DNA from: Carposina sasakii | Taxonomy: Eukaryota; Arthropoda; Insecta; Lepidoptera; Carposinidae | Assembly (NCBI GenBank): GCA_014607495.2 | Contig: CP053169.1 | Coordinates: 8,990,001 to 9,054,000 of the forward strand | Direction: 5' to 3' | Length of the DNA: 64,000 nt | Part shown: positions 1 through 13,140 of the stretch, in pieces | Position numbering within the stretch: position 1 is the stretch's first letter | How the letters are laid out: every line of letters begins with the position of its first letter | Position numbers and translations under genes: made by a program | Notes under the pieces: model-generated | Databases searched by the model: none | Seen by the model: the letters and a program-made list of their open reading frames with translations, nothing else | Told to the model about the DNA's origin: nothing

Positions 1-1521
1 CAAACCAAAGTTATGAACCTAATATTGAAGTTTTATGATGAAAAGGAGAAAGAGATGATAAAAGAGCTTTCTCAGCTTTGCACATCAGGAAACCGGCTAA
101 GTGTGACAATTGACGAGTGGACGAGCATACGAAACAGACGATATTTTAGCGTCTGTGTTCATACAGCAGAGGCAAAAGTTTACAATTTCGGGCTAGTTTA
201 CATACCCGGAAAATGCGGTGCCGCAGAGGTTAGAGAAATAGTAGAGGAGCGTTTGAAATACTTTGGGGTAAACTTCGAGCATTATGTCTTGGCCGTAATA
301 AGCGACGGGCCAAATGTTATGAAAAAATTTGGCAGAGAGAGCCCCTGTGAGATGGTCCTCTGTGTAAACCATGCCATCCATTTGGCTATTCTTGATACCT
401 TTTGCAAAAAAAAAACAGTAACTACAGTTGCTAGAAGAAACACACCTGTTAGCGACGATGAACACAGCAGCTCTGATGAAGCCAGCACTGATAACGATGA
501 CGAAGAATCTGATGATGAATCTATATTGCAGCCTATTGACGACATAAACAAAGTGCTAAATGAGACCCGTTCGATCATAAGATTTTTCAGAAAGAGTCCC
601 CTTAGAAATATCACACTACAAAAACATGTGAAGACTGAATTCGGGGCCGAACTAGTCTTATTACAGGATGTCAGAACTAGGTGGAATTCAATGCTAATAA
701 TGATTGAGCGTTTCTTGAAGTTAAAAAATTCCATTAAAAAAGCCTTGATTGATTTAGATAGCTCATTTAAATGGAAGGAGGAAAATATTCCTATACTATA
801 AAAATTGCGGTTGATATTGACGCCAACTAAACTTGCAGTTGAAGCATTGAGCAGACAAGATGCCAATTTACTAACTGCAGAGGCTATAACAGATGTGTTG
901 CTAAAACAATTAGAAAGTATCGACGACCCTTTGGCTCTTCAGTTAGTAGAATCTCTTAAAATGAAAATATCAGATCGTCGGAATACACCTCTAATATCGC
1001 TGCTACGCTACCTAAACAGCCCCGATAATTTTATTCTCAAAAAGAGTGCTTATTTTACCGATAATAGCAAGACATTTTTAATTGGATACGCTGAAGACTT
1101 ATTCAATCGTCTATACCCCACTGTTCCCACTACTACAGAACCTTCGACAGGAAATAATTCAGAAGTTGTCGAAGCAGGCGTAAGCGAATCAGAAACTGAA
1201 CAAGACAGCTTTGCAGCTCAATTAGAGAGAGCAATAAAAGGTGTTTCGAGAAATGGTGAATCAACTAATGCTGTGGTGCTTTCCAAATCAATTATAAAAA
1301 AAGAGTTTTTGCTATTTGAAAAAACAGGCAAGAGGACCCCTAATCTGGAAACACTATACAAAGCATTAATTTCAGTCAAGCCGACTTCAACAGAAAATGA
1401 AAGGGTATTTTCCATATCGGGAAATGTGGTCAGTAAGATTAGGAGCCGGCTGTCTGATAAATCTATTAATGCTTTGGTTTATCTTAAGGCATATTTCATA
1501 AGAATTAATAAGCAGGCTTAA
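1..1521 (+). pseudogene. hAT-superfamily transposase (ZBED-like), 5'-truncated by the window, one in-frame stop
   Basis: Cut-and-paste DNA transposase of the hAT superfamily. The reading frame is open from base 1, so the BED zinc finger expected at the N terminus lies before the window. Visible signatures: TIDEWTS near residue 32 (first catalytic Asp region), VISDGPNVMKKFG near residue 95 (second Asp region), the CVNHAIHL Cys/His block, an acidic Ser/Asp-rich spacer near residues 150-175, and a C-terminal hATC dimerisation block with TSTENERVFSISGN, close to the family's SERVFS motif. A single TAA at 799-801 splits the frame; sequence on both sides is in the same frame (13-801 and 802-1521) and aligns continuously with the family. 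One nonsense change in otherwise intact sequence points to a recently dead copy, an allelic stop, or a sequencing error. The natural stop is TAA at 1519-1521. Confidence 0.85.
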
Positions 1522-1620
1522 AGACAGTTATATTTTTCGTATTAATAGTAGATAGATATCTCTTATTTAATTACATTAAAACTGCCAAAAATTGTGATAC
1601 CATACAACCCACATAGTGAG

Positions 1621-1880
1621 ATTAGTGAGTGATCTTTAGTTATGATGAGAAATAAAAAAAATTATTTTTTATTAAAGATTAGTGAGATTAGTTATAATAA
1701 GAAGAAGTATGATTGTTTTTAGTTAAGATGTTTGTTTTAAGCTGATTGTTAACAGAGATTTTGTTTTTTATTACAGATTAGTGAGATGAGATTAGTTATG
1801 ATAAGGAGAAGAAGTATGATTGTTTTTAGTTAGCAATTTTGTTTTGAGCTGATTTTTTATTGAGAACTTGTTTTTTTGTT
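1621..1880. repeat. Tandem repeat of about 100 bp downstream of the hAT gene
   Basis: Two clear copies begin with gattagtgaga at about 1678 and 1776 and share gaagaagtatgattgttttt; a degenerate partial copy precedes them. They lie in the 3' non-coding part of the hAT copy. From 1975 to 2060 follows a stretch rich in the short motif ctcgagaa/cccgaga, which may be subterminal transposase-binding repeats of the same element (inference). Confidence 0.6.
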
Positions 1881-2699
1881 AAAAATTATGTTGATTTTTT
1901 TCATGTAAAATAAACACAGTTAAATTAAAGACTCTTTTTATTAATTAAACAAAAATTTAGACGTATTTTATTTTTTCTCGACAACCCGAGAAGACCCGAG
2001 AAATCAGGCTCGAGAAGTCTCGACACCCGAGAACTAAAAAACCTCGAGAAATCGGAAACCCTAGTACCTACTTACTTACTCGATTGTTTCGTAGCTTAGG
2101 TAGCTCGAAAGAACCTAAATTAAGAAAGTTTCCCGCGTATCGCGTTGGTAGTCAATAGTACCTACTACTATTATTAATAATTTACACTGTACGTTCCAAG
2201 TTAGTGTGCCTACCTACTCGTAGCTAGGTTATTCCTGTATGTTATGAGGATTAGTAAGAAATAGACACTGGAAACTGGAGAAGTCTCGATCGATAGCCGG
2301 CAAGAGCCCGACCGGGTAATCAGCTGATCGCTGCGAACCACGTTCCTGTCATACCTAGTAGGTATTGTGCACCATCTCTCATTTGTGTGTCCTCGAACTT
2401 TTCCACTAAGGATACGATCGTAAATGTAGGTAGGTACCTACTTAATTAATAATAAAAACTAACTTTTTTGTGTTAGTAACAAAGTAGTAGTTTTGTCTTA
2501 GCTGGATTTTTCGTGTTGGTTGTTGCTGCCAGTGTAGCCTAGTGTAGGTTTCTAGGTTAGCCTAGTGTGCTTCGCGCGAGAAGCTAGAGTAGACCTACTC
2601 GTAGCATTACTCACCGCGCGCTGTAACTTTTGCCTTGGATTTTTGATAGGAAATGTTTGGAATTTAACTAACGTTTCTTCGGGAAAGATGTTTGTTAGT

Positions 2700-2869
2700 C
2701 ATGCCTACATGCATTTCTGCCAAAAAATGCAACTTGATAAGTAGACTTTAGACCTCAATATCTTGGAAACCAGACACTTCCCAGGTATGCTTCCATAGAG
2801 AAAAATGTTCGTGATGATGAGGAGAATGCGTGGTATTCAAAAACGTTGACGACCAAAAAATACCCTGTA
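2700..2869. mobile_element. MITE-C, truncated copy
   Basis: Shares the core 'ccagacacttcccaggtatg' and the end 'aaaacgttgacgaccaaaaa' plus terminal ccctgta with copies at 13993-14374, 17735-18102, 46546-47135 and 58165-58767. Only one end is present. Confidence 0.6.
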
Positions 2870-4219
2870 TAATAGGGACGTGTGACGCGTACGATTATAT
2901 TGATAAAATTTCAGGGTGAACCTTTTATAATACCCTGTCATAATATTAGGTAAAAGGTAGGTACTTAAGTAGTCATAGGACACAACTAAACTGGGTTAGG
3001 TATGTGATGAGGAAGGGAGTGTGAAGCAACAACCTGCAAACTGAGCAACTTGCATTTTGAAAGTTGTGACAATTTTCAATTTTGCGAATTGGACAAAGCA
3101 TAGGGAATGACAACATAGGTACAGAGTGGCTTGAATATAGGTATATTAAATGATTACTTGGTTCGAGATGGCGGACGCCAAGACTTCACTTTAGTCATCG
3201 AAGGTAGGTAGCCACTTGTGACCAGGGGCGTAACTGCAGGGTGGCAAGTCGGTAAAATGCCACGGGCCCCCGGTCTAAAGAGACCAACTTCCAACCAACA
3301 TTACGAGTATTTACGGGGGCATCCGATGAATTTGCCAGGGACATCGAACGATAGGTCATGGCGATGGTGTGGTTATATGTCTCTGCAAGATATCTAGGGA
3401 TGTAAGAGGCAAGGGAGCAGTTAGGTTTACATAAGCCCAACGTAAAAGTAATTAATAGAGATGGGCTGACATGTCGGGAAGGAAAGCCGACTTAAATCGG
3501 CATCGTTTGTAGTCGGCGACTATTCGGCAAAATAAGCCAATATAATCGGCACAAGATATGTAATAAAATGTAACGACGGGTAAATAAAAGGTCCACAGCA
3601 GGCTTGACTTGTAATAATTTTCCAATAAGAATCAGACAGTGATTACAAGACTAGTTGTCGCTGGCAGAATCGTGTCACGAATGCGGCGTGCATTCGCTTA
3701 TAAAGGCATGGCATGGCTAGGCCGTACGCCCACCCCGTCAAAGGCTTACTCCTACAGGCCAGTAGGAGGTCTAAGCTTATGGCATAGCAGTCAATAAGGC
3801 ACTTTATGTGACGGCTAAACACCCTTATCAGAATTTGTGACGCTACAGAATCTTAGATAATCGATCGAAAACGTGTCCAGACGGCTTGAAAAACCACTTT
3901 TCGCTGGACTCTCAATCTCGGTAACGGAAGTGATTTAGACTACTTTTTGCATATCAACGGGCGTCACATAAATTTGTGACAGGCATCGAGTTTTGTATGC
4001 AAGCTAAGTTCTTTTGTATGCAGTTCTAGTAACTATTCACCTATGTAGGTACCTAAATCTATAATACATGGGGCACACTTAAAGTTTTTCACTTCTAGCT
4101 AAACGTTGTAACCTTCTCAGTAATAAAAAACAATTGGTGGAAAATCATTTGTCAATTGTTTTTTATCACACATCAAAGTTCTACGTAGTTACGCAACGAA
4201 AATGGAATTAGGTCGAAAA

Positions 4220-4310
4220 GATTTTAGAGCGATGACAACCCGGATTCGAACCAGGAATATTTGGCTTCGCCGATTTGCCATCTGCCCCCCTAGCATGACC
4301 ACGAATCGTG
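4220..4310 (-). repeat. tRNA-derived SINE fragment
   Basis: Contains cccggattcgaaccagga, the reverse complement of a tRNA B box (GGTTCGAATCC), followed by a region that could derive from the A-box side. It does not fold as a tRNA by eye, so I call it a SINE remnant. Confidence 0.4.
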
Positions 4311-4889
4311 GATATCGTATCGTACGATATCGTATCGTCTCTATACAAAATTCAACATGGCGGCTATATTTATCGTATTTAGACAGGCTAAATTACGATA
4401 AATATGTTTATCATATCGTTTGTCGCAGGTCATGCTACTTGGGCTGGGCTATTATAAATTTGTTGGAAATGGTGATATTTACCTTCGTATTCTAATGATA
4501 TATTGTAGTATTTTTGCTAAATAATAAAATTGAGACATAGTCTAAGCCTTACGGTTGATTTCTATTAATGAGATGATATTTTATGTGATACCTAATAGGT
4601 ACGTTGTATTAGGTACCGACTAGTATTGTAAAATACCTAATCCACATACCTATTCCAATATTTATGCCTCACCTCTAGTTAGTACCCAACTTCCTAAAGG
4701 ACCTATCTATAGGGATTTAGTTTAGTACCTACCTATGTAGTTGCGACAACATATGTAGTTACGACTATATTGGTAGTTGGTTAGTACAACGTTTTGTGTG
4801 AACCAACAGGCCTTATACAATACTTTGTCTACCGGAGATGCAATTTATCACTTTTTATGAAACTTAATTATATATCTCTATTGTTACAG

Positions 4890-7728
4890 TACGGACGAAG
4901 ATGCGCGCCAGGCCATGATGCTAGATGGAGGAAAAATCAAGGAGATACAAGTGCACCTATTGCTCAGTTCGCGTTCAGAGATGCACAAAGTCATAGAAGC
5001 GGCGCGTCAGACGGTGCCTATACTATCGCTGCCGACCCCAGCGCCTGCCCCACAGCCTACGCCGGTAATCCCAACCATATCACCTTTCACTCCAGCTCTC
5101 CACTCGGCCTCACTCGGGTTTGGAATACCTGGCATCGGTAATCCTCAGGAAATCCCTCAACCTGCTGTGATTGAGCCTCCTCCGCCATTGATTAGCCCGC
5201 CTGTCATCACAGTACCCAACGAGGATAGCAAGGATAGTGAAAAGGCAGAACCTAGAAAACGGGATAAAGATAGAGTGCGTACGCGCTCCCGTACTCGATC
5301 ACGTTCTAGATCTCCCCGCGATAGGAAGGAGCGTAAAAGGGACCGTAGAGATAGATCCCGGTCTAGGGATAGGAGGCGGCGGGAACGCAGCCGCAGCAGG
5401 GATAGACGAGACCGCAAGCGGGATAGGAAAGAACACAGCCGGGATTTGTCTCGCTCACCCATTCGTCGATCTCGTGACAAACGTAATAACGAACGTGTTT
5501 CGTCTCCGAATGCAGACAAGGTTAACGGTGGTCCAACGGCTAATATGTCTCCAAATTTAAATCAGATGAAACAAAACTTCCCACCTATGAATCAAAACGG
5601 GCCAGATGGTAATGATCGATTCAATGATCCTAACGTAATCGATACATTAACTAAGTTGCAGGAAATTGGTAAAAAGCGTAACCCAAATGCGTTCCAAGGA
5701 GAACAGAACGGCAGTAGCAGGTTTGGTGGAGGAATCCGAAATACTAGTCGCGGTGGGAACAGCAACAATACATTCCGCCGCGATGGTCGCCAATCGCGCT
5801 TTGATAACGATGTTCAATCTGATTGCTGCGTTGCTATCAGGAATGCACCAAATCATACCAGCTATGGCGATGTTAGGCGATTCTTCCCTTTCATGATAGA
5901 CAAGCACGGTATTAAAATGATTAATGACCCCATGGGGAGACGGACTGGAAATATTTATGTTAGATTCTGCGACACCCGGTCGAGACAACTAGCTTTACAA
6001 CGCAAACACAATGAATTAAAAGGCGCTCAAGTAACCGTTGAAGTTTTACCGGACGATGAGTATGATGACGCAGTGGATTCATTCTTACCCTACCGCGACG
6101 ATAACAATGGAGGTGAGGATCCAAACCTAGTCGTTCCCCCTGCAATTGTTCATAAACCATTTTGTGTACTCAAGCTAACTGATTTGCCACATTTTATTAA
6201 AGAACATGACATTATTAAGATGTTCAGCGACTTCTCGCTTCTATCCATTATGATTAACGATGACAAAATGACACGGACGAAAATAGCGTATGTGCAATTT
6301 GTTAACCCGGATGACGCAAAGGTAGCATTCGACAGAAAAGATAAATACGTCTTTGGCAGACGCAAAGCAGTCATCACATCGATTACTAATGAAGAATACG
6401 AAGTAGAAAAACAGAGATCTGGTAATGAGAAAGAACCGGAAACGGCATCAGAGCCTATATCGAGTGCCCCAGAACCATTAATTCCAGAGCTTGTCGTACC
6501 ACGTGACCCTCGGCAACGGCGGCAAGTAGAAAACAACGGAGCAGGGCCGGGACAGATGGCCATTGCAATGCAACCGCAGGCGTTCCTCGGTGGGTTCCCT
6601 GCGATGCAACAGTTTGGAACTCCGTTTAATCCGCAATTCGGAGGATTCCCAGGTCCGGTGAACCTTGATCCGCGTTCAGCAGCGGCCAAATGGGCTGCGG
6701 AAAACAATCCCGGGAAAATGGCAATGCCAGCTGGTAACCAAGTTATTGATCTTGACGAAGAGACTCTAGACTGTGTTCTCATGAAAGGTCTACCGAAGGA
6801 TGCCACTGACAGGACTATTGTAAAGTTTTTATCGGACACTGGAGCTGTGCCTGCGAGGATACACCTAATGCTTGATACAAATGGCATGCCGTCTGGAGAT
6901 TGTTTCTGTGAATTCCGCTCAAGTCAGGAAGCGAGGTTAGCTGCCCAAAAACATGATACGTACTTAGAAGGCTGTCGCGTTACTGTCGATCTTGTTGGAA
7001 GAACAGTTGTGGAAGAGGCACTAGAGGGCCCCAAACCTCGCTCCGAACCCCTCCTTAGTGACCCAATACCGCAGTTCTTTGATGTCCCGCAGCGTGGTGG
7101 ATTTGTGCCTCGCGGGCGAGGGCGGGGTGGATTCGACAGAGGGGGTATGAATAATTTCCGAGGAAACTTTGACCAAGGAAGGGGTTATGAACGTGGCGGT
7201 AGAGGCTTCAATTCTAGTAGAGGAAGTTTCGACCAAAGTAGAGGCGGTTTCGACCAAAGTAGAGGGGGTTTCGACCAAAGTAGAGGAGGTTTCGATCAAG
7301 GCAGAGGTGGCTACGAACCGCGTGGAGGGTACAGAGGTCGTGGTGGATTTTCCGAAAGAGGTTCTCGAGGCATGGTCCGAGGCAGAGGAAGAGGATTTAA
7401 CCGCGGACGCGGGGGCTTCGACAACAGCCGCGAAAGCAATGACGGACCTATTGATGAACAAGACCCAGCGTTACAAGACTTCGGACTACCTGGATGCGTG
7501 GTATCAATGGAGAACGTACCTTTCCGCGCCAGTGTAGACGAAATACTAACCTTCTTCTCAGAGTTTGACTTATCGCAGGACGACGTGATAAGACGCTACA
7601 ACGAGCGTGGTCAGCCCACAGGGGACGCGCGGGTCGCGTTCAAAACCCCCTTCGATGCACAGCGAGCCGTCAAAACACGTCATATGGACACCATTCATGA
7701 CCGGCGGATCTCTCTAAACATTCTATAG
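4890..7728 (+). CDS. RBM12/SWAN-like RNA-binding protein, last coding exon (5' exon missing from window)
   Basis: Nuclear RNA-binding protein with several RRMs, related to vertebrate RBM12 (SWAN). The exon follows a good acceptor (ttgttacag, AG at 4888-4889) and opens with TDEDARQAMM before the first Met codon at 4915. That is the second half of RRM1 in the family, so 4915 is not the true start; the intron is phase 2. Counting from Met 4915 (937 residues): end of RRM1 about 1-30, Pro-rich 40-97, Arg/Ser/Asp-rich RS-like region about 110-200, RRM2 about 303-378, RRM3 about 414-490, RRM4 about 617-694, RGG/FDQSRGG-rich region about 727-838, RRM5 about 859-937. RRM5 ends the protein, as in RBM12. 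RS and RGG regions suggest roles in splicing or RNP assembly (inference). Stop TAG at 7726-7728; AATAAA follows at 7793. Confidence 0.88.
7228..7311 (+). repeat. 21-bp coding minisatellite (FDQSRGG x4) in the RGG region
   Basis: Four tandem copies of a 7-residue unit, FDQSRGG three times then FDQGRGG, at residues 772-799 of the RBM12-like protein. The DNA units are nearly identical, so copy number is likely to vary between alleles without breaking the frame. Confidence 0.85.
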
Positions 7729-7792
7729 CACAGACCCAGAAATATTTCACCCATTTCGATAGGAAGTGCTGAAAGTGTAAATAGTTCAAAAT

Positions 7793-7798
7793 AATAAA
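7793..7798 (+). terminator. Polyadenylation signal of the RBM12-like gene
   Basis: AATAAA lies 65 bp after the TAG stop of the RBM12-like gene. Confidence 0.55.
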
Positions 7799-8063
7799 AC
7801 AAACTGTGGAAAACAAAATGATGGACATTGCCATGTGGCGAATTCATATTCCAAAGTTTAAGTGACATTTAGGTATTTCTTTAATTGATAACAATTCATG
7901 AATTGTGTGGGTTATCACTGCTACAAAAGTAGTTTAAATTATACTTTTAGTATGTTGGTGTATACTTTGTGAGTGAATGGAAAATAGAATCTTTCTATGA
8001 ATTAAAAATATACAATTTAAATTCGCATTTTTATTTAAATCAACTGAAAATATAGATCTTAAT

Positions 8064-8172
8064 GGGCGTTTTTCCACTAGACACGACCACGACATTTCGT
8101 CATCGGATATGGGGGCCGTGTCGTCTAAATTTTTACTTCCGAAAAAGCCGTGGTCGTGTCGTTGTGGGATCA
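8064..8172. mobile_element. Small inverted-repeat element (hairpin MITE)
   Basis: acacgaccacgac near 8080 is complementary to gccgtggtcgtgtc at 8148-8161, giving a hairpin-like unit of about 110 bp. Confidence 0.45.
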
Positions 8173-9825
8173 TATTTTTTTTATTAAAGATTCTACTATT
8201 TTAGTGTATAGTTAACACCCGCTTCACCCTCTGCGTGACCGCAGAAAAAAGTTTTTATTTATCGGGATAAAAGTAAGTCCTTTCTCAGGCTCTAGCTAGA
8301 CTATCTGTACCTGTGGGCCACATTTTATTCAAGTATACCGGTTTATTGCTTATGGCGTCAAAGCCCAACAATTACTTTCGCATTAGTAATTAGTAGTTTA
8401 GTTATTTTAACGAATATTAGGGATAGGAAGAATACATAATTCTAAAAAATAAACAATACATCAAAAATTGAAAATTTATTACAAATAAATACAAACAGAA
8501 TTGAGTAAATATTATATTGATTTCTATAAGCAATTAGGATGGCAACACTAAACTTTTGCATCCTTTTGTGTTGCTAGCATAAAGAAAAATATTAATACCA
8601 GTAGGTAACCTATTAAAAATATACTCGCGCTACTTGGAATGTAGTACTTCTGTAGTAGCTCAGACTTTGATAAATTGAAGAACAGGCATATAGTATAGAA
8701 GATCATGATTGTTTATAAAAAACATGTTAAGTATATTAGAAAAATATAGATTTAAAAAATATTCTGCCTACCAAGTTTTATTATTGTACCATCAGTTATA
8801 ATTACTGGCAACACAGATTCTGTTAGTATTGCCAGTGCGGTGTTAAACTTAATACTAACAGCTACTAAACTAAAAACAATGCCACTTTTTAGATGCGATA
8901 TCAATACTGAAACAGAGTTGTGTTTATTAATGCTTACAGTGGCAACACCAGCGAAATCGTCGTCTTCTCAGAACTAAATATTCGCCGTTCTTTACTAGCT
9001 TGTTGGATATCGTTATGAAAAGGTAAATGGGTGATGTCCTAAGCGATATTACTTGTTCACTATTTAAACTACAACGAAAGGTGCCATAGTGAATATATGC
9101 GTTGTATTACGCCTAAATACTGAGTTCTAGACTTTATTTTAAATGTGATTTATTGTAGTTTAGACAGTGTTACCATAATATCAGCAATAATTATTTTTTA
9201 CTTTGGCACTACACTAGCGTAATATTGTAATCCCTCATCGTATGTAATTGTTGATCTACAACACAAATATGACAGGGTCTATGTTGGTCGCATAAGCAAG
9301 ATTACCAAGGAAATTCTCTTTGATCGCTATCTCGCTCGTTTTGGCAGAGTTAGGTACTTTGATAACCGTTATAAACCCTGCTAATGCTAATTATTAAAAA
9401 TGTTCAAGAAATTCAATATAATAAGTAATATTAAAAATGCAATTTTCATAAACATAAGGAAAGGGAGCTATTTAAAAATTATAACCCTTAATTTGCAACC
9501 AGATAATCATGAAAGAAATTAATTCATAATATTCAAATTCGTAATATTGACATATATAGCTGTACATTTAAAACTTATTGAGTGCTATTATACCGTAAAC
9601 TTAGCATAAAGCTTAACATCTAGATGTAAAAACAAGAAGCGTACAATTTTAGAATTAACTAGGTATATTTTTTTCGTCGCTAGCAAAGATACTTTCAGAA
9701 ACTAAACCGAGTAATAATACTATGCCAAATACAGATATAGTTTCGGGATAAAAATATAACCATTTTGTTGGTATAGATCTAGTCAGAAGTCATAAGACAA
9801 TGTGTGGTGCAACATCATATCATAT

Positions 9826-9872
9826 GAACCTGCCAGGATTCGAACCCAGAACCTCTGGCGCAACAGGATCAC
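9826..9872 (-). repeat. tRNA-derived SINE fragment
   Basis: The stretch ccaggattcgaacccagaac matches a reverse-complemented tRNA B box. Similar pieces occur at 19798-19927. Confidence 0.4.
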
Positions 9873-11046
9873 TAACAAAAAAATCGGCCGAGGCGTTTGG
9901 TCTGTGTAGTGCTTCAAAGGAACATACATACATAGGCTGTTAAACACAATACTACTCCTTTGCGTCGCGCAGTCGGATAATTAAGGATATATTATGTCGG
10001 TAGTCTTGTCTATGGTTTCTGAAACATACCTTTGCCTCGGCACAAACGTAAATCAAGATCTAAAACCACTACATGGTCCCAATAGTATATTTATTTATCA
10101 ACAACACCTACTTATTCAACATCATGTAACATTTATATAAAAGCATAGATGAGACAGGTAACATTTCGACAAATACAGCCATCTCTGTCTATTTTGACAT
10201 TATAGAACGTCGAAAATAAAACCAAAATGTAATATTTCCGAAAATATTTGGAATGAAAATATGTATTTTGAAAATAAATCGTTTTTGAGACCAATCGGGT
10301 CGACTTACGTTTAGTAACATTAATAAAAAATACATGCTGTAGGTACTGTACTTACAAAATAAAATATTTCACAATTATTTAGGAAATTTATCTACAAATT
10401 ACATAAACTTACACTTATCCGACAGACTGGGTTATATATGAATTTCTCTGTATTTAAGTTGCTCACTCACTACATTAAAATAAATAATTTGACAAAGGAA
10501 AAGCTGTACACAAACTAACCTAAAATTCTGGGCGCCATTTTCCTTGACCATAGATAGAGCTTCCGTTCATTCACTCACTAATTCGCCTATCCTAGATTAT
10601 AAACTCATTCAATTATAATAGTTCTATCTAAGCACCCCATCTTTCATAATTCAAACGCTTCTGACGTATTTATCCTTTCATCCACCATCCTTATAATTAT
10701 CTAAAAAAAACTGTTACAAAAGCTAAGATTCATTTAAATAACCTAAAAATATAAAATAATTATTACATTTTCTTAATTTGATCTGCCTTAATCACATTAG
10801 TATAGAAAATAGTTAAAATTACAGACAAATGGAATTTTCATCCGAAAAACTTTGTTTCTATAGGTACAAACAAAACAGAAAAGTTTAATATTGTTCACTC
10901 AAGCAAGACCTCTTTGTGACATAAAAGTAATTTCCACATATATTTCATGCATTTTCCTTTATCAAATCGTTAAGTTGCATATCCTGTAGAACAGAGCTTA
11001 GATTTTACTTAAGCAACACATGTAGAAAGCACTACAGTAGTTTTTT

Positions 11047-11182
11047 TTATAAAGAAAAAGCTTAAACTTAAAATTAGTTCTACCTGTCCCTTTCTGTCTT
11101 AGGTATTTACATTAAGAATGGAGAGGGACAGACATAACTAATTTTAAGTTGAAATGTGACAGTCAAAATCGACTACATTTTT
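11047..11182. mobile_element. Hairpin MITE, same family as 25842-25987
   Basis: Left arm gcttaaacttaaaattagtt and right arm aactaattttaagttgaaat are complementary, around a core with ctacctgtccctttctg. The copy at 25842-25987 shares this core and arms. Confidence 0.55.
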
Positions 11183-11209
11183 GACATAATTTAGAGTAAA
11201 TAAAGATTA

Positions 11210-11400
11210 TACAGGCTGTAACAAAAGAGGTATGTTAAGCGAAACACTATAAAAACAGCGCATTATAGATAATACATCGACATTTTTTTAAATTGCAATC
11301 TGTTTATATTTCAAGATTGTATGAACATTCCTGAGATGTACAATCAAAAACATACGAAACGATGTTACATTGCCTAAGCCTGTTATAATTTCCTTGGATT
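11210..11400. mobile_element. MITE-A, decayed single copy
   Basis: Starts tacaggctgtaacaaaa and continues gtatgttaagcgaaa like the complete MITE-A copies, then degenerates. The right end is not recognisable, so the end given is approximate. Confidence 0.45.
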
Positions 11401-13140
11401 TGACACATTTTAATCGTCAACTAGCGGACCCGACAGACGTTGTCCTGTCCCACGACCTTTGAACTAACGTCACTCAATTTGTTTTGCCTTCCCGGAATCT
11501 CTTTACTAATATTCGAACTTTCAAATTTCGAACAAATTGTTTGTATTTTTTATTAATTTTCTCTCCGTTAGAACCATCCCTGTACTTCAAGGAATACGCT
11601 AAAAAAAGAATTAGCGAAATCGGTTCAGTCGTCCTCGAGACCCGCGCTTACCAACAAAATTAAGGATTCATTTTTATATTATAGATTACACAGTTGACAT
11701 GCCGTCAAAAAACCAGCGCCAAATATTATGTTGTTATTAATGACGGATGAGATCACTCAAGATTAGTTGATAATTATAAATGAGAACTACTATAGTACTC
11801 TCTATATTAATTGCCGATACTAACTAATTTGACAACAATAATGTTGCCCATTGTACATTGTAATCGTAATTTTTTAAGTTCTAACTACTGGGGCTCGACT
11901 CTCACGTCACTCGACATATCTCTATAGTCGACTTTTTTTATATCATACAAATACAAGATGATAAACCAGTCACAAACAGTTGATAACTTTGATGACTCGA
12001 GAGAATCGATTTGAGAATGTCGAGTGACGTGACAATTGGGACCCTGGGAGTGCACCAAAATAGTGTACTATGCGAAAGCACAGCCTCAGGAAATCTCTTA
12101 AACTTCCAAGACAATCTTAAGTTATTTAACCGATAAAAAGAAAATCTAAAAGAAAAAATCATTATAAAAAGTAGTGGACAAAAATTAAGTAGTATTTTAC
12201 TTTAAATATAAATGCTTATAAGGAATACTAGAATAAATAAAGAGTTTAGATTATAAATGCTAGATTTCAAAGTAGAAGTATCACACAGTATTAGTATAAA
12301 ATAAAATCTAAGTATATATAAATACCTAAATAAGTGTAATTTACGATGAAAATGTAAATTTTATAAAAAAAACTATACTGGTTTATTAATATGGAAATAA
12401 TTCAGGTACTTCATATTATTAGTAGCGAAATATGTATTAAAAAATAATCATACAATTAAAAAATGTAATTAAAAAGAGAACTTGAGATATAACGCAACTT
12501 ACTCCGGTATTTATAGTCTGTCACTTGAATGCCCACCTATAATACCAAGGACAAAAATTATTACCTCAAAAGGCCTCAAGGGGAAAATATACGACGGTCA
12601 ATACCAGAGGGGTGGTCTATCTAATTTAATTAAATTGTATGATAGCATAACATCTCGGGTTGATTAGCCCCAGTTGCAGTAAATGGGTAAATTATGATAA
12701 AATTTAAATAAAAATTAGCACACATGTTGTCTTGTTTTCTGATATAAACAGAAAAAGACAGTCATAATTAAGTCATAGATGCCATTCAAAATGAAATCTA
12801 TATTACGCATTGGCTACAAGTGGCTCTAAATATAGCAATTTGGTGCAATCCCAAAAAACATATACAAATTCGTTAAAAACATTACAAAACGACAACAGTA
12901 CATACTCACTGACAATAAATATAAACGTATCTAAACTATAACAATATCAAGTTGTATATTATATATCCTACTAATGTGACTCGCGTGTACATTTTCGTTT
13001 AGTTATTTTTGGCATTCGGCCGACACTCACTTTTTCATCCTATGCCTCTCTGAAAAATAAATAATATCATCATCTATTTAATGCCATATATTTTAGAATC
13101 GTAACAATATGTATATTATTTATATATAAACTTTTTATTA

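Larger units (their letters stand above)
1522..4889. other. Non-coding: hAT tail, MITE fragment, intron of the RBM12-like gene
   Basis: No credible coding exon was found. I looked on the + strand for the first half of the RBM12 RRM1 (the segment leading into the exon at 4890) and did not see it, so that exon is probably before the window. The stretch holds the hAT 3' region, a MITE-C fragment (2700-2869), a tRNA-derived SINE fragment (about 4220-4310) and a small self-complementary patch of gatatcgtatcgt units at 4311-4342. Confidence 0.6.

Noticed and set aside
193..866. Minus-strand ORFs of 90 and 194 codons over the hAT gene
   Set aside because: Reverse-strand shadows of the transposase frame with no conserved motif.
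5157..7537. Several 66-245 codon ORFs on both strands within the RBM12-like exon
   Set aside because: Low-complexity shadows of the RS- and RGG-coding sequence; the RRM frame accounts for the region.
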